Shown piece by piece: positions 43,334 to 52,301 of a DNA stretch of 64,000 nt (its first letter is position 1; every line of letters begins with the position of its first letter). A model generated the notes under the pieces. The model worked only from the letters and a program-made list of their open reading frames with translations, had not been told where the DNA came from and did not search any database. A program made the position numbers and the translations under genes. This stretch comes from Fidelibacterota bacterium. Lineage in GTDB: Bacteria; Fidelibacterota; UBA2242; JAFGTP01. The stretch is taken from NCBI GenBank assembly GCA_016934035.1, contig JAFGTP010000062.1, forward strand, positions 1-64,000. Direction: 5' to 3'.

Positions 43334-43614
43334 TATAACATTTCCATGTTTCTGTATACTAGAACAACACCAAATTCTGTGGAGACAAACTGTTCGACCT
43401 GGGTCAATATTTGATGGCAATGATCAGCCTTATTTGAGAGGGTGGTCACACCGATCAACGCTTTTCCGACTGAATCATTTTGCTCCAATTCTGAAATGGC
43501 CACATTATATTTTTTTCGAACCCGATGAAATATATGTTTGATAACTGAACGTTTATCTTTTAAAGATTTTGAATTCGGCAGCATAATTTCCATTTGTAAA
43601 AGCCCAATTGTCAT
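43333..43614 (-). CDS. ylxP: DUF503 / YlxP-like protein
   Basis: Protein of 93 aa of the DUF503 (YlxP) family, found in this place, between infB and rbfA, in many bacteria. Signature: LQMEIMLPNSKSLKDKRSV (7-25), then RKKYNVAISELEQND and KALIGVTTLSN. Small ferredoxin-like fold; ribosome-related function is suspected because of its constant neighbours, but the activity is not established. ATG at 43612-43614, seven bases after infB stops; stop overlaps the rbfA ATG by one base. Confidence 0.93.
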   Translation of the reverse strand: MTIGLLQMEIMLPNSKSLKDKRSVIKHIFHRVRKKYNVAISELEQNDSVGKALIGVTTLSNKADHCHQILTQVEQFVSTEFGVVLVYRNMEML

Positions 43615-43621
43615 TCGGCTA

Positions 43622-46261
43622 TTATTCCAACTTTCTTTTTACGGATTTTATTTCAAAGCCTTCAATGATATCGCCTTCGAGGTAGTTATCAAATCCTTCC
43701 AGATTAATACCGCACTCATAGCCTTCTTTGATACTTTTTACGTCATCTTTGAAACGTTTAATAGTGCCAATTTCACCTGTATGAATCACCTGACCGTCCC
43801 GTATCAGGCGTCCCATTGAGCCCCGGAAAAGTTCTCCGTGAGTAACATAGGAACCGGCGATATTCCCGACATTGGGTACACGAATAACCATTCGCACTTC
43901 CGCTGTACCGGTTTTTTCTTCAACTTTATCCGGTGTCAAAAGACCTTCAAGGGCGCTTTTTATATCATCCTGAAGTTCATAGATAATGCGATATCTTCGA
44001 ATTTCAACATTTTCCTGTTTGGCCAGTTCCTTTACTTTCGGATTGGCAGGAACGTTAAAACCAATGACAATCGAGTCTGAGGCTTTGGCCAGCAGGACAT
44101 CATTTTCACTGATATGTCCGGCAGCTTTGTGTTTAATGGATACGGAAACTTCCTTATTCCCGAGTTTTCCCAGCACTTCAGACAGGGCCTCTACCGATCC
44201 ATCCATATCTGCTTTGAGGATCACATTCAATGTTTTAGCATTTCCTTCAGCTATCCTCGCTGAAATAGCATCAAGTGAGAAAACTTGTTTTACCTGGCGA
44301 TGTTGCTGCTCACGTAATATTTTCTGACGTTCTGCTGCGATTTTGCGGGCTTCTTTCTCACTCTCCACACCGGCAAAAATATCTGCCAGTTTGGGGACGA
44401 TATCAAAACCGACAATTCGAACAGGCTGTCCGGGTGTCACTTCATCCAGTTTCATACCATTTTCATTGAACATCACACGCACTTTGCCAAAGGCGCCACC
44501 GCAAACAAAGGGTTGGCCAACTTTCAAAGTACCTTTCTGTAACAGAACTGTTGCGATAGGTCCATGGCGATTGTCAATTCTGGCTTCGATTACGGTTCCT
44601 TTGGCCAGAGTGTTGGCGTTAGCTTTTAAATCCAGAATTTCGGCTTCCAGCAGGATCAGTTCCATCAAATGTTCAACACCTTTACCGGACTTTGCAGAAA
44701 TTTCTGAACTTTGGATTTCACCGCCCCAACTTTCAACTAAAATGCCGTGTTCCGATAATTCACGTTTGACTTTTTCTATGTTCGCTTCAGGTTTATCAAT
44801 TTTATTGATTGCGACAATAATGGGGACTTCGGCGGATTTTGCATGATTGATTGCTTCGACAGTTCTGGGCATGACGCCATCATCGGCAGCAACAATTAAA
44901 ACCACAATATCGGTTACCTGGGCGCCACGGGCACGCATCGCCGTAAAGGCCTCATGACCTGGTGTATCAAGAAAAGTAATCTTATCGCCATTTTCCAGTT
45001 CTACCTGATAGGCACCAATATGCTGGGTAATCCCACCTGATTCTCCGCTTACGACATTGGTTTTTCTGATATAATCCAGCAAGGTCGTTTTTCCATGGTC
45101 CACATGGCCCATGACTGCGACAATTGGACTGCGCCGAATGGCTTTTTCAATATCTTCTTCACTTTCGTCGATTTTCAGGACTTCTTCGCCGTATTGTTTC
45201 AACTGTTCAACTTCATACTCAAATTCAGAAGCGATCAGCTGAATGGTATCAAAATCCAGACGCTGATTGATAGTCACAAACATTCCCAAAGAAATACAGT
45301 GTTTGATCACTTCAGCTGGCTCAACATTGAGGTGTTTCGCAAGGTCCTCAACAGTGGAAAATTCACTGATTTTGATTAACCGTGAATCTTCATCGATGTC
45401 CTCATCATGTCTTCTTTTCTTATATTTCTTTTTGACCGTTTTTTGGCTCATTTTGGCCATGGTCTGTTTTATATTTTGATCTACTTTCTCTGCATCCACC
45501 TGTTTGCCGCGTTTATTTTTTTTCTTTTTTCCTCGGGCCTGCCGGTTAACATCATCCTCAATATCCGTAATTGTTACCCGTTTCAGTTTTTTCCCTTTAC
45601 TGCCGGCATGCCTGATAGAGTCTAGTTTCTCAGCCAAATCAGATTTAACTTTTTTAGGTTTTTTACCAAATTTATTTTCATCCGTTTCATTTTCTTGGGT
45701 TTTCTTTGGTTTTTCCATGACTGGTTTAGGCTGCATTACAGGTGTTGTAGTTTTGGCATCTTTTTTATGGTGCTGAGCAAAAAAAGGTTTGTTTTTTTCA
45801 GTTTTAACAGGCTCATTCAGAATTTCTTTTTCTGAAACCACCACAGTTTCTGACACCTCTCGGGCTATTTCGGCTGGCTCATTTTTTTTCTTATCCGTCA
45901 CTAAGTCATTATACAAATCCGCAACGGTGGTCATAATATAATCAGAGGCCTGGCTGACAAAATCATCGGATAAACTGGTTGCATCCGCAAGTATTTCCTT
46001 GTGCAGTTTTTCTGCTTCCAAACGGGCAGTTTCTTCTTCTTTCCGTTTTTTCTCAGCTTCTTTTCTGGCTTTTTCCTTATTAATTCTCTCAACAATATCT
46101 TTTTCTTTTGAGAAATTTCGAAGGATTTTAAAATACACGTCTTCATCGACAGATGTATTGATGCTGATATCTGAAGCATCATCTTTTTTTAAGAACTTAA
46201 TGATTTCGATATGTGAAATATTAAGCTCTTTTGCGATATGGAATATTCTTCTTTTTTTCAT
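43622..46261 (-). CDS. infB: Translation initiation factor IF-2
   Basis: GTPase that brings initiator tRNA to the 30S subunit, 879 aa. The ATG at 46259-46261 ([15 protein letters not shown]) is preceded by AAGGA at the right spacing and is preferred to a GTG 13 codons upstream. N-terminal IF2_N domain, then a long highly charged Lys/Glu-rich linker (about 70-280), a second IF2_N module ([21 protein letters not shown]), and the G domain with [16 protein letters not shown] (P loop), DTPGHEAF (G3) and NKIDKP (G4). Domains II-IV follow, ending in [19 protein letters not shown]. Follows nusA by 46 bases. No YlxR or YlxQ genes stand between nusA and infB, unlike in Firmicutes. Confidence 0.97.
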   Translation of the reverse strand: MKKRRIFHIAKELNISHIEIIKFLKKDDASDISINTSVDEDVYFKILRNFSKEKDIVERINKEKARKEAEKKRKEEETARLEAEKLHKEILADATSLSDDFVSQASDYIMTTVADLYNDLVTDKKKNEPAEIAREVSETVVVSEKEILNEPVKTEKNKPFFAQHHKKDAKTTTPVMQPKPVMEKPKKTQENETDENKFGKKPKKVKSDLAEKLDSIRHAGSKGKKLKRVTITDIEDDVNRQARGKKKKNKRGKQVDAEKVDQNIKQTMAKMSQKTVKKKYKKRRHDEDIDEDSRLIKISEFSTVEDLAKHLNVEPAEVIKHCISLGMFVTINQRLDFDTIQLIASEFEYEVEQLKQYGEEVLKIDESEEDIEKAIRRSPIVAVMGHVDHGKTTLLDYIRKTNVVSGESGGITQHIGAYQVELENGDKITFLDTPGHEAFTAMRARGAQVTDIVVLIVAADDGVMPRTVEAINHAKSAEVPIIVAINKIDKPEANIEKVKRELSEHGILVESWGGEIQSSEISAKSGKGVEHLMELILLEAEILDLKANANTLAKGTVIEARIDNRHGPIATVLLQKGTLKVGQPFVCGGAFGKVRVMFNENGMKLDEVTPGQPVRIVGFDIVPKLADIFAGVESEKEARKIAAERQKILREQQHRQVKQVFSLDAISARIAEGNAKTLNVILKADMDGSVEALSEVLGKLGNKEVSVSIKHKAAGHISENDVLLAKASDSIVIGFNVPANPKVKELAKQENVEIRRYRIIYELQDDIKSALEGLLTPDKVEEKTGTAEVRMVIRVPNVGNIAGSYVTHGELFRGSMGRLIRDGQVIHTGEIGTIKRFKDDVKSIKEGYECGINLEGFDNYLEGDIIEGFEIKSVKRKLE

Positions 46262-46307
46262 TTTGTCCTTATTTAGCGACTTACCTCTGTAAAAATACAC
46301 CGTATTT

Positions 46308-47822
46308 TTATATCAACATATTTTCACTAATATCTTCTTCATCATCCTCGTCTTCTTCCTGTTGAACAACGCTGTTGTCAGGAATAATGACGTTCGGGAT
46401 AATTTCATCTTCTTCATCAATTAAAATCCTGTCAGAGATGTTCTCCGGAATCATATCGGTAATATCTTTTTCACCCGGTTCTTCAAAGGTTTCATCCATG
46501 GTTTCAGGAACTAATTCATCTTCTTCGAATTCAGATTCTGAAGCGTTTAATTCTTCCTTTTGGGCTTTTGATTCTCTGATCTTTTCCAGCCTTTCGAGGG
46601 CTTCTTCAATTTTTTCACTGAGAGGTTCGATTTTATCTTCATTAAAACCGGGAATATCCTTGAGTTCTTTGATACTGGCGGAAAGGAACTCATCGGCAGT
46701 TTCAATGCCTACGGAGTATAATAATTTCCAATCCTGCTCATCAATTCCCTGAATATCTTCAAGATAAAGAGTATCTTCGCCACTGCCTTCATAATCACTT
46801 CTTTTGATCGCATCGATAGAGTAGCCGGTAACTCTGGATGCCAGGCGAATATTTTGTCCGGCTTTACCAATTGCAACAGAAATATCTTCATCTTCAAAAA
46901 TGGCCAAGGCTGATTTTTTTTCTTCATCTATTTCCAGCATATAGGGTTTTGCCGGAGAGAGTGCCCGGGTAATCACGATTTCCGGTTCGCTGCTGTAATT
47001 TATAATATCAATTTTCTCATTATTTAATTCACGTACAATGGCTTGAATTCGGCTTCCCTTGATGCCGACACAAGCGCCTACCGCATCTATTCTAGGATCA
47101 TTGGATGCAACAATCACTTTGCTGCGGTCACCAGGTTGACGGGCTATGCTTTTCACTTCAATCGTTCCATCGTAAATTTCCGGCACTTCATTTTCAAAAA
47201 GTTTTGCAAGGAAGCTGCCATCGGCTCTGGATACAATAATTTCAGGGCCGGATTTACCCATAATCGCATCTTTAATAACGCCTTTAATCGATTCACCACG
47301 TCTGTATTTTTCACGAGGAATTTGCTCTTCTCGCGGCATTTTCAGTTCGGCTTGTCCCACATTGATAAAAATCGCATCACGCCGAATTTGGTGAACATCG
47401 CCAATGATTATATCGCCAATTTTCTTTTCGTATTCCTCAAACATCACATTTTTTTCCAGTTTCATAATCTGCTGGCTGAGGATTTGTTTGGCTGTTGTGA
47501 TGAGCCGGCGGCCGAAACTGGCGGGGTTGATAATTTCGATATAGGGATCACCAACTTCGAGATCGGGTTCAACTTCCTGCGCATCCAGGAGAGAAATTTC
47601 AGTAACCTCATCTTCAACAACATCAACGATCGTTTTTTGCTGATAGATTTCGATTTCACCTTTATCCATATTGACAATGACATCAAAATTTTCATCACTA
47701 CCATATTTTTTTATGATAATTTTTCTGAATACAGTCTCGATTATATCGCTTAACTCACTTCTGTCAACATTTTTTTCTCGAGCAATTTCTGCAAAAGCTG
47801 AGATGATTTCACGATTAATCAA
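46308..47822 (-). CDS. nusA: Transcription termination/antitermination factor NusA
   Basis: RNA polymerase-associated elongation factor that enhances pausing, termination and antitermination, 504 aa. Order: N-terminal RNAP-binding domain (MINREIISAFAEIAREKNV), S1 domain (about 135-200, KKIGDIIIGDVHQIRRDAIFI), KH1 (GACVGIKGSRIQAIVRELNNEKIDI) and KH2 (EDISVAIGKAGQNIRLAS), then a helix-hairpin-helix stretch and an acidic tail of about 80 residues with many Glu/Asp. The start is TTG at 47820-47822 with AGGAGA seven bases before it; no ATG is near. It lies 14 bases after rimP and precedes infB. In many bacteria NusA regulates this operon. Confidence 0.97.
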   Translation of the reverse strand: MINREIISAFAEIAREKNVDRSELSDIIETVFRKIIIKKYGSDENFDVIVNMDKGEIEIYQQKTIVDVVEDEVTEISLLDAQEVEPDLEVGDPYIEIINPASFGRRLITTAKQILSQQIMKLEKNVMFEEYEKKIGDIIIGDVHQIRRDAIFINVGQAELKMPREEQIPREKYRRGESIKGVIKDAIMGKSGPEIIVSRADGSFLAKLFENEVPEIYDGTIEVKSIARQPGDRSKVIVASNDPRIDAVGACVGIKGSRIQAIVRELNNEKIDIINYSSEPEIVITRALSPAKPYMLEIDEEKKSALAIFEDEDISVAIGKAGQNIRLASRVTGYSIDAIKRSDYEGSGEDTLYLEDIQGIDEQDWKLLYSVGIETADEFLSASIKELKDIPGFNEDKIEPLSEKIEEALERLEKIRESKAQKEELNASESEFEEDELVPETMDETFEEPGEKDITDMIPENISDRILIDEEDEIIPNVIIPDNSVVQQEEDEDDEEDISENMLI

Positions 47823-47836
47823 TTTATTCTCCTATC

Positions 47837-48283
47837 TTATTTAAATTTGATTTCAACTTTACCCTGCACAATACGGTCCATTGGAATGATTTTTTCACCA
47901 AAATTTCCACTGAGTTTGATTTGCTGTTCATTAACTTCAGTCAGTGTTCCGGACAAAGTGAAGGTCGCATCTTCTTCTTGATATTTCACCTTGATATTTC
48001 TGTTTAACTGACGACGAAAATCCTTGTAATGTTTCATTGGATAATCCAATCCGGGAGAACTGACTTCCAACCGGAAATCCAGCGGAAATTGCGCTTCAAA
48101 TTCTTCATTGTTATTGATCCGAGAAGTGATTTCAGAAATCTGGTCCAGATTGACATTTCCTTCAGGCGTATCCACCAGCAGACGGAGTGAACTGCGCTGT
48201 TTGTTTTGGTTCATATGAAAATCAACCAACTCCAATCCTTTCTCTTCGATTATTTTCGTAACAATTTCCCTTACTTTTTCCAT
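47837..48283 (-). CDS. rimP: Ribosome maturation factor RimP
   Basis: Assembly factor for the 30S subunit, 148 aa. Marks: GLELVDFHMNQNKQRSSLRL (about 15-34), the N-terminal domain end NVNLDQISEITSRIN and the diagnostic FRLEVSSPGLDYPMKHYKDF (about 85-105), followed by an Sm-like C-terminal domain. ATG at 48281-48283. First gene of the translation operon; a hairpin with a U-run and a candidate promoter lie 29-95 bases upstream. Immediate neighbour of nusA with a 14-base gap. Confidence 0.96.
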   Translation of the reverse strand: MEKVREIVTKIIEEKGLELVDFHMNQNKQRSSLRLLVDTPEGNVNLDQISEITSRINNNEEFEAQFPLDFRLEVSSPGLDYPMKHYKDFRRQLNRNIKVKYQEEDATFTLSGTLTEVNEQQIKLSGNFGEKIIPMDRIVQGKVEIKFK

Positions 48284-48311
48284 TTAAATTTCCAATTTTC
48301 AATTACTTATA

Positions 48312-48339
48312 CGAAAAAAGTGGGTCTCCTGACCCACTT
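48312..48339 (-). terminator. Intrinsic terminator or leader hairpin ahead of rimP
   Basis: Arms AAGTGGGTC (48318-48326) and GACCCACTT (48331-48339) are perfect complements with a four-base loop; on the minus strand the stem is followed by a run of six T (48312-48317, partly paired). It lies 111 bases after the TPR-protein stop and 29 bases before the rimP ATG. It is either the terminator of the TPR gene or a leader attenuator of the rimP-nusA operon. Confidence 0.85.
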
Positions 48340-48348
48340 CCTCGCAAA

Positions 48349-48375
48349 ATTATAAAATTTATCTCTTTATTGCAA
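48349..48375 (-). promoter_or_regulatory. Candidate promoter of the rimP-nusA-infB operon
   Basis: On the minus strand a perfect -10 TATAAT (48349-48354) follows a TTGCAA at 48370-48375 with a 15-base spacer, or CTTGCA with 16. Transcription would start near 48342, placing the hairpin at 48318-48339 at the very 5' end of the message. The spacer is short for a sigma-70 promoter, so the call is tentative. Confidence 0.4.
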
Positions 48376-48449
48376 GATATATTCTAAAAAACTCCCTTGT
48401 ATGTTTAAACCTGAATCTCATCTTTTGGGGTTCGTTTTTTCACTGGAAT

Positions 48450-49130
48450 CTAGTTTTCCAGGACAACCAGTTTACCAGACAATAATTCTACCTGCATGTT
48501 CAGATTATATTCTGGTTCATTGTTTTTTACTTCATCCAACAGTTTTCTGGCACCGGCCAAATCTCCCAGATTCATGGATATACGAGCCAGATTGACCTGG
48601 GATATTTGTTTTTGAAATTTAAATTCTGCGGCTTTGACTGCTTTTTTATAATTTTCTGCTGCTTCTTCAAAATTTCCAGTATTTTCAAAGCAGACACCCA
48701 AAGCGTCCAAAGCACCTGCTTTCCCAATTGCATCATCGTACTTATTCACATATTCAGAATAGTATTTTTTTGCGGTCTCGTATTCCTCTTTTTCCATATA
48801 GATTTGTCCAAGCTGAAGGCAGGCGGCTCCGGCAGAAGATAATCCGCTGAAATCTTCAAGCACTTCTTCCAGTCGTAATACTGCGTCATCAAGGTCACCG
48901 TTTTGATAGGCCATTTGGGCCAATCCGAGTTTTCCGGAAGCATTCAGTTTCTTGGTTTTGCCGGATTTCATCATAAAAACTCCAACAATAACTACAAGAG
49001 CGACGACTCCAAAGGCAATTAATAATGTTTGGGCATGAGTACGAATAAATTTCTCCATTAAAATAGTCTTTTCCAGTACAGGATCACGTTCGATTTCTTG
49101 TTTTGTGAATTTTTTCTTTGGTTGTAACAT
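48450..49130 (-). CDS. Membrane-anchored TPR protein (YfgM/YbgF-like)
   Basis: Protein of 226 aa. A short basic N-terminal part (KPKKKFTKQEIERDP) is followed by one transmembrane helix (about residues 34-54, LLIAFGVVALVVIVGVFMM), then tetratricopeptide-like repeats: AQMAYQNGDLDDAVLRLEEV, GQIYMEKEEYETAKKYYSEY, and ALGVCFENTGNFEEAAENYK. Layout agrees with the TPR_21/YfgM family, inner-membrane proteins with a periplasmic TPR domain that associate with secretion or folding factors. Precise role unknown. ATG at 49128-49130 with GGAG upstream. It follows the tRNA-Arg gene by 30 bases on the same strand, so the two may be co-transcribed. Confidence 0.78.
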   Translation of the reverse strand: MLQPKKKFTKQEIERDPVLEKTILMEKFIRTHAQTLLIAFGVVALVVIVGVFMMKSGKTKKLNASGKLGLAQMAYQNGDLDDAVLRLEEVLEDFSGLSSAGAACLQLGQIYMEKEEYETAKKYYSEYVNKYDDAIGKAGALDALGVCFENTGNFEEAAENYKKAVKAAEFKFQKQISQVNLARISMNLGDLAGARKLLDEVKNNEPEYNLNMQVELLSGKLVVLEN

Positions 49131-49160
49131 CTATTACTCCTCTAAATTTCATTTTTATTG

Positions 49161-49233
49161 TACCCTCGCCGGGACTTGAACCCAGATCAAAGGATTAGGA
49201 ATCCCTTATTCTATCCTGTTGAACTACAAGGGC
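49161..49233 (-). tRNA. tRNA-Arg (anticodon CCU)
   Basis: A 73-base cloverleaf on the minus strand. Acceptor GCCCTTG pairs with CGAGGGT (two G-U pairs), discriminator A. D-stem GTTC/GAAT, anticodon stem AGGGA/TCCTT around the loop TTCCTAA, whose CCU reads codon AGG (Arg). T-arm CTGGG-TTCAAGT-CCCGG. The variable loop has four bases. CCA is not encoded (CAA follows), so tRNA nucleotidyltransferase must add it. Confidence 0.97.
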
Positions 49234-49608
49234 AAACCAAACAATCCGTCACCTTTTTTAAGTTGACAAAATTGTTTAATAATTGTTTATCATATTCACA
49301 ATAACCTTAAGCAAAGTATCGTCAACTTCTTTCCAATATCATGTTGAAAATAAGCAGGCAAAATATAATTGATTAATTTATATAAAGAAATAATTTTTTA
49401 TATTACAACTCCAGTTGTTAAGGTGTCTGTATTTCACGACATTTAATAAAAAACAAATAATTTTTGAATATTTTCTTTTAAGTTTCAATTTCACAAAATC
49501 CAATACGATCATTTCAATTCCTACAAAAGCGTTGGCATTTTGCCTCCAATTCCCATATATTTATTTTGATATTTCCAATACTCGTTGAAAAACAACAAAG
49601 GACCCATT
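49234..49608. other. Long intergenic region between tRNA-Arg and the DUF362 gene
   Basis: About 375 bases, very AT-rich, between divergently read units. It must hold the tRNA promoter (leftward) and the promoter of the DUF362-polyferredoxin unit (rightward). A TTGACA occurs on the plus strand near 49263-49268, but no -10 box at good spacing was found. No open frame with a ribosome-binding site, no repeat array, and no clear hairpin was seen. Confidence 0.6.
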
Positions 49609-50532
49609 ATGAACCATAGAAAAATAACAAGAAGAAATTTTGTGAAGGCTTCACTATCCATGAGCGCCCTGACTTTTGGCAGTAATTTTTGGCTGAACCC
49701 GCTGTTTGGAGCGAATAAAAACACCTTGCCGGACATAGTTGCCGTTCGCAATGGAGAACCGGATGTCATGTATCACACAGCCATAGAAGCCCTGGGTGGT
49801 ATAAAAAAATTCATAAAAAATGGACAAACCGTTCTTGTAAAGCCCAATATCGGTTGGGCACGGGAGCCGGAAAACGGGGCAAATACCAATCCACTGCTTG
49901 TTGAAACAATAGTAAAAGATGTGCTTCAGGCTGGTGCAAAAAAAGTCTATGTATTCGATCATACCTGCAATGAAAGTCAAAAATGCTACACCCTGAGCAA
50001 AATTCAAGAAAGCGCTAAAAATGCCGGTGCCATTGTCGTACCCGGAGATTTGGAAAAAGATTATGTCGATATCAAAATCCCCCAGGCTAAAATTCTCAAA
50101 GAAACCAAAATCCATCGAATATTGGCTGAAAGTGACGCAGTTATTAATGTGCCTGTACTCAAACACCATGGTTCTTCCAAAATGACCTGTGCCATGAAAA
50201 ACCTCATGGGCGTTGTCTGGGACCGTGGCTATTATCACAGGAGCGGCCTTCATCAGTGTATTGCTGATTTCTGTCTGCATACCAAACCAGTGCTAAATAT
50301 TGTTGACGGTTACAGGGTCACAATGGATAATGGCCCCCAAAGAGCCCAACCGGAAGATGTTGTGATTCGTAAAATGCTTCTGGTCTCTCAGGACATTGTT
50401 GCTGTTGATGCGGCCGTATCCAAAATTCTAAATTATGAACCCGAGCAGATTGAACACATTCTTTTCGGCCATGAAATGAAAATTGGCAATATGGACTTGA
50501 CTCAACTTCAAATTCATAGGATTGTTCTCTAA
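49609..50532 (+). CDS. Tat-exported DUF362 iron-sulfur-associated protein
   Basis: Protein of 307 aa from the ATG at 49609-49611, which has AGGA seven bases upstream (a TTG at 49585 adds eight residues but has no such site). The N-terminus carries a twin-arginine signal, TRRNFVKASLSMSALTFG, typical of periplasmic redox proteins. The body is DUF362: DIVAVRNGEPDVM, VLVKPNIGWAREPENGANTN, KHHGSSKMTCAMKNLMGVVW and a CxxxK-type segment; NMDLTQ near the end. The fold is linked to metal or cluster handling, but activity is unknown. A polyferredoxin gene lies 99 bases downstream on the same strand, so the pair is probably an electron-transfer or cluster-insertion unit. Confidence 0.85.
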   Translation: MNHRKITRRNFVKASLSMSALTFGSNFWLNPLFGANKNTLPDIVAVRNGEPDVMYHTAIEALGGIKKFIKNGQTVLVKPNIGWAREPENGANTNPLLVETIVKDVLQAGAKKVYVFDHTCNESQKCYTLSKIQESAKNAGAIVVPGDLEKDYVDIKIPQAKILKETKIHRILAESDAVINVPVLKHHGSSKMTCAMKNLMGVVWDRGYYHRSGLHQCIADFCLHTKPVLNIVDGYRVTMDNGPQRAQPEDVVIRKMLLVSQDIVAVDAAVSKILNYEPEQIEHILFGHEMKIGNMDLTQLQIHRIVL

Positions 50533-50631
50533 AAAACTATTTTATATGTCGGTTAAAACCTATTGACAAAAGTATATAATCAGGATTACATACCACTTTT
50601 TTTCGGGAGGCCTGCTTAAAAGAATATATTT

Positions 50632-52146
50632 ATGATGAAACTAAAAAGACTCAGACAAAGTATTGCAGCCACCATATTCATCTTTTTGACTCTGGCCTTT
50701 TTGGGCTTGGATTTTTTACCTCATCGCATTTACGGAGCGCTGGCCCATTTTCAACTCATACCCGGCATCGTAGGCATATTGACCGGCGCAGGACTGATGT
50801 TTGCGGTTTCTACTGTTATTATTCTCATTTTGACCTTGCTTTTCGGACGCGTTTATTGCAGCCACCTATGTCCCATGGGAATATTCCAGGACCTGCTGGC
50901 AAAGGTCTTTTTTCAAAAAAAACAACAAAAAATTCATGCATGGCAAGGGATTCTTGCAAAAATAATATTCATTCTGGTTCTGATTTTCAGTGCCATCGGT
51001 TCTCTCTGGCTGTTAAATATACTTGATCCCTATTCGCTTTTCGGAAAACTTTTTTCAACAATTTTCCGGCCGGTATTTTATATGATTAATAATTTAATTG
51101 TCAATATTTTACATCATTTTGATAACTATTCCGTTTCGGTTTTGAAATATGGACTGATTTCCGGATCTTTATTATTTTTTTCCGCTACTATGCTAGTTCT
51201 TTTCCTTGGGACGTCCTTTTATCAAAAGCGTTTCTTCTGTACCACCCTGTGTCCGGCTGGTCAGTTTTTATCTCTTTTTACAAACCACTCTCTCTTTAAA
51301 ATTCATTTGAACGGAGATAAATGTATCAATTGCTCAGCCTGTAAACGGGTCTGTAAAACTGATTGCATTGATTATAAAAACAATCAAATCGATAACAGAG
51401 CATGTGTAACCTGTTTTAATTGTATCGATAGTTGTCCCACCGGCGCCATAACTTTCAGCAGAAAAAAATTAACAACAAAATTTCAACCGGCAAGACGTGA
51501 ATGGCTGCAAAACAGCGGACTCGCTGCCACATTTTTATTACCTCTTCTCTTTAGAAAAAAAATAAAGGAAAAATGGACCCCTTCGCAACCACCTGTTATG
51601 CCGCCTGGCGCAAAAAACATTCATCATTTTACCGAGAGTTGCACCGCCTGTCAACTTTGCATCACCCACTGTCCGACAAAAGTCTTGAAACCGGCTTTCT
51701 TTCAGTACGGATTGACCGGTCTTTTTCAACCCTATCTGGATTTTGACTTTGCCTATTGTCAATATGAATGCAACACCTGCACCGATATTTGTCCAAGCGA
51801 TGCCCTACAGCCATTAAATATGGAAACCAAAAAACTCACACAACTGGGAACTGTCGAACTGAAGACAGACCTGTGTGTGGTCTATAAAAACCATACCGAC
51901 TGCGGCGCCTGTGCCGAGGGTTGTCCCACCCATGCAGTCTATACAGAAATGACTGATAATGTCAATTATCCCAAGACCCGTCTGGATATTTGTATCGGTT
52001 GTGGCGTTTGCCAAAACATGTGTCCGGTCACTCCAAAAGCAATCATTGTTCATGCCAATGAGGAACAAATCATAGCCAAAAAACCATTTCATGATGAAAA
52101 TCCCCGGCAGCCTGCCAACAGTTCCGATGATGATTTTCCTTTTTAA
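50632..52146 (+). CDS. NapH/MauM-like membrane polyferredoxin with six [4Fe-4S] motifs
   Basis: Protein of 504 aa that would carry electrons across or along the cytoplasmic membrane. Four to five helices in the first 215 residues include the NapH-type YCSHLCPMG and CTTLCPAG motifs. Six ferredoxin-type cysteine clusters follow: CINCSACKRVC, CVTCFNCIDSCP, CTACQLCITHCP, CQYECNTCTDICP (C-x3-C-x2-C-x3-C), CGACAEGCP, and CIGCGVCQNMCP. A hydrophobic helix with an upstream RREWLQNS sequence (about 282-300) separates the second and third clusters. Quinol oxidation or redox transfer to the DUF362 partner is inferred. A GGGAGG is 21 bases before the ATG pair at 50632, unusually far; TATAAT at 50575-50580 could be its -10 box. 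Confidence 0.87.
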   Translation: MMKLKRLRQSIAATIFIFLTLAFLGLDFLPHRIYGALAHFQLIPGIVGILTGAGLMFAVSTVIILILTLLFGRVYCSHLCPMGIFQDLLAKVFFQKKQQKIHAWQGILAKIIFILVLIFSAIGSLWLLNILDPYSLFGKLFSTIFRPVFYMINNLIVNILHHFDNYSVSVLKYGLISGSLLFFSATMLVLFLGTSFYQKRFFCTTLCPAGQFLSLFTNHSLFKIHLNGDKCINCSACKRVCKTDCIDYKNNQIDNRACVTCFNCIDSCPTGAITFSRKKLTTKFQPARREWLQNSGLAATFLLPLLFRKKIKEKWTPSQPPVMPPGAKNIHHFTESCTACQLCITHCPTKVLKPAFFQYGLTGLFQPYLDFDFAYCQYECNTCTDICPSDALQPLNMETKKLTQLGTVELKTDLCVVYKNHTDCGACAEGCPTHAVYTEMTDNVNYPKTRLDICIGCGVCQNMCPVTPKAIIVHANEEQIIAKKPFHDENPRQPANSSDDDFPF

Positions 52147-52301
52147 AACCATTCATTAATTCCTTCTGCCGAATCAAATTCAATTTTTAAACAGTTCACC
52201 TAAAAATTTTGACAATAATAAAGCTTCACTACTTGAAAAATAAAATTAATTTTATAACATTAATACCATTGTAGAATTTTAATAAAAATTCGGAGTATAA
52301 A

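Noticed and set aside
43331-43420. Longer rbfA starting at 43420
   Set aside because: The extra 29 residues come from the overlapping ylxP gene in another frame and do not resemble RbfA; the ATG at 43333 gives the conserved N-terminus.
47043-47753. Long open frame of 236 codons on the plus strand
   Set aside because: It is fully antisense to nusA, has no ribosome-binding site and its protein shows no family features; it is a shadow of codon bias.
50563-50580. TTGACA followed by TATAAT ahead of the polyferredoxin gene
   Set aside because: Only six bases separate the two boxes, far too close to be a sigma-70 promoter; at most the TATAAT is used.
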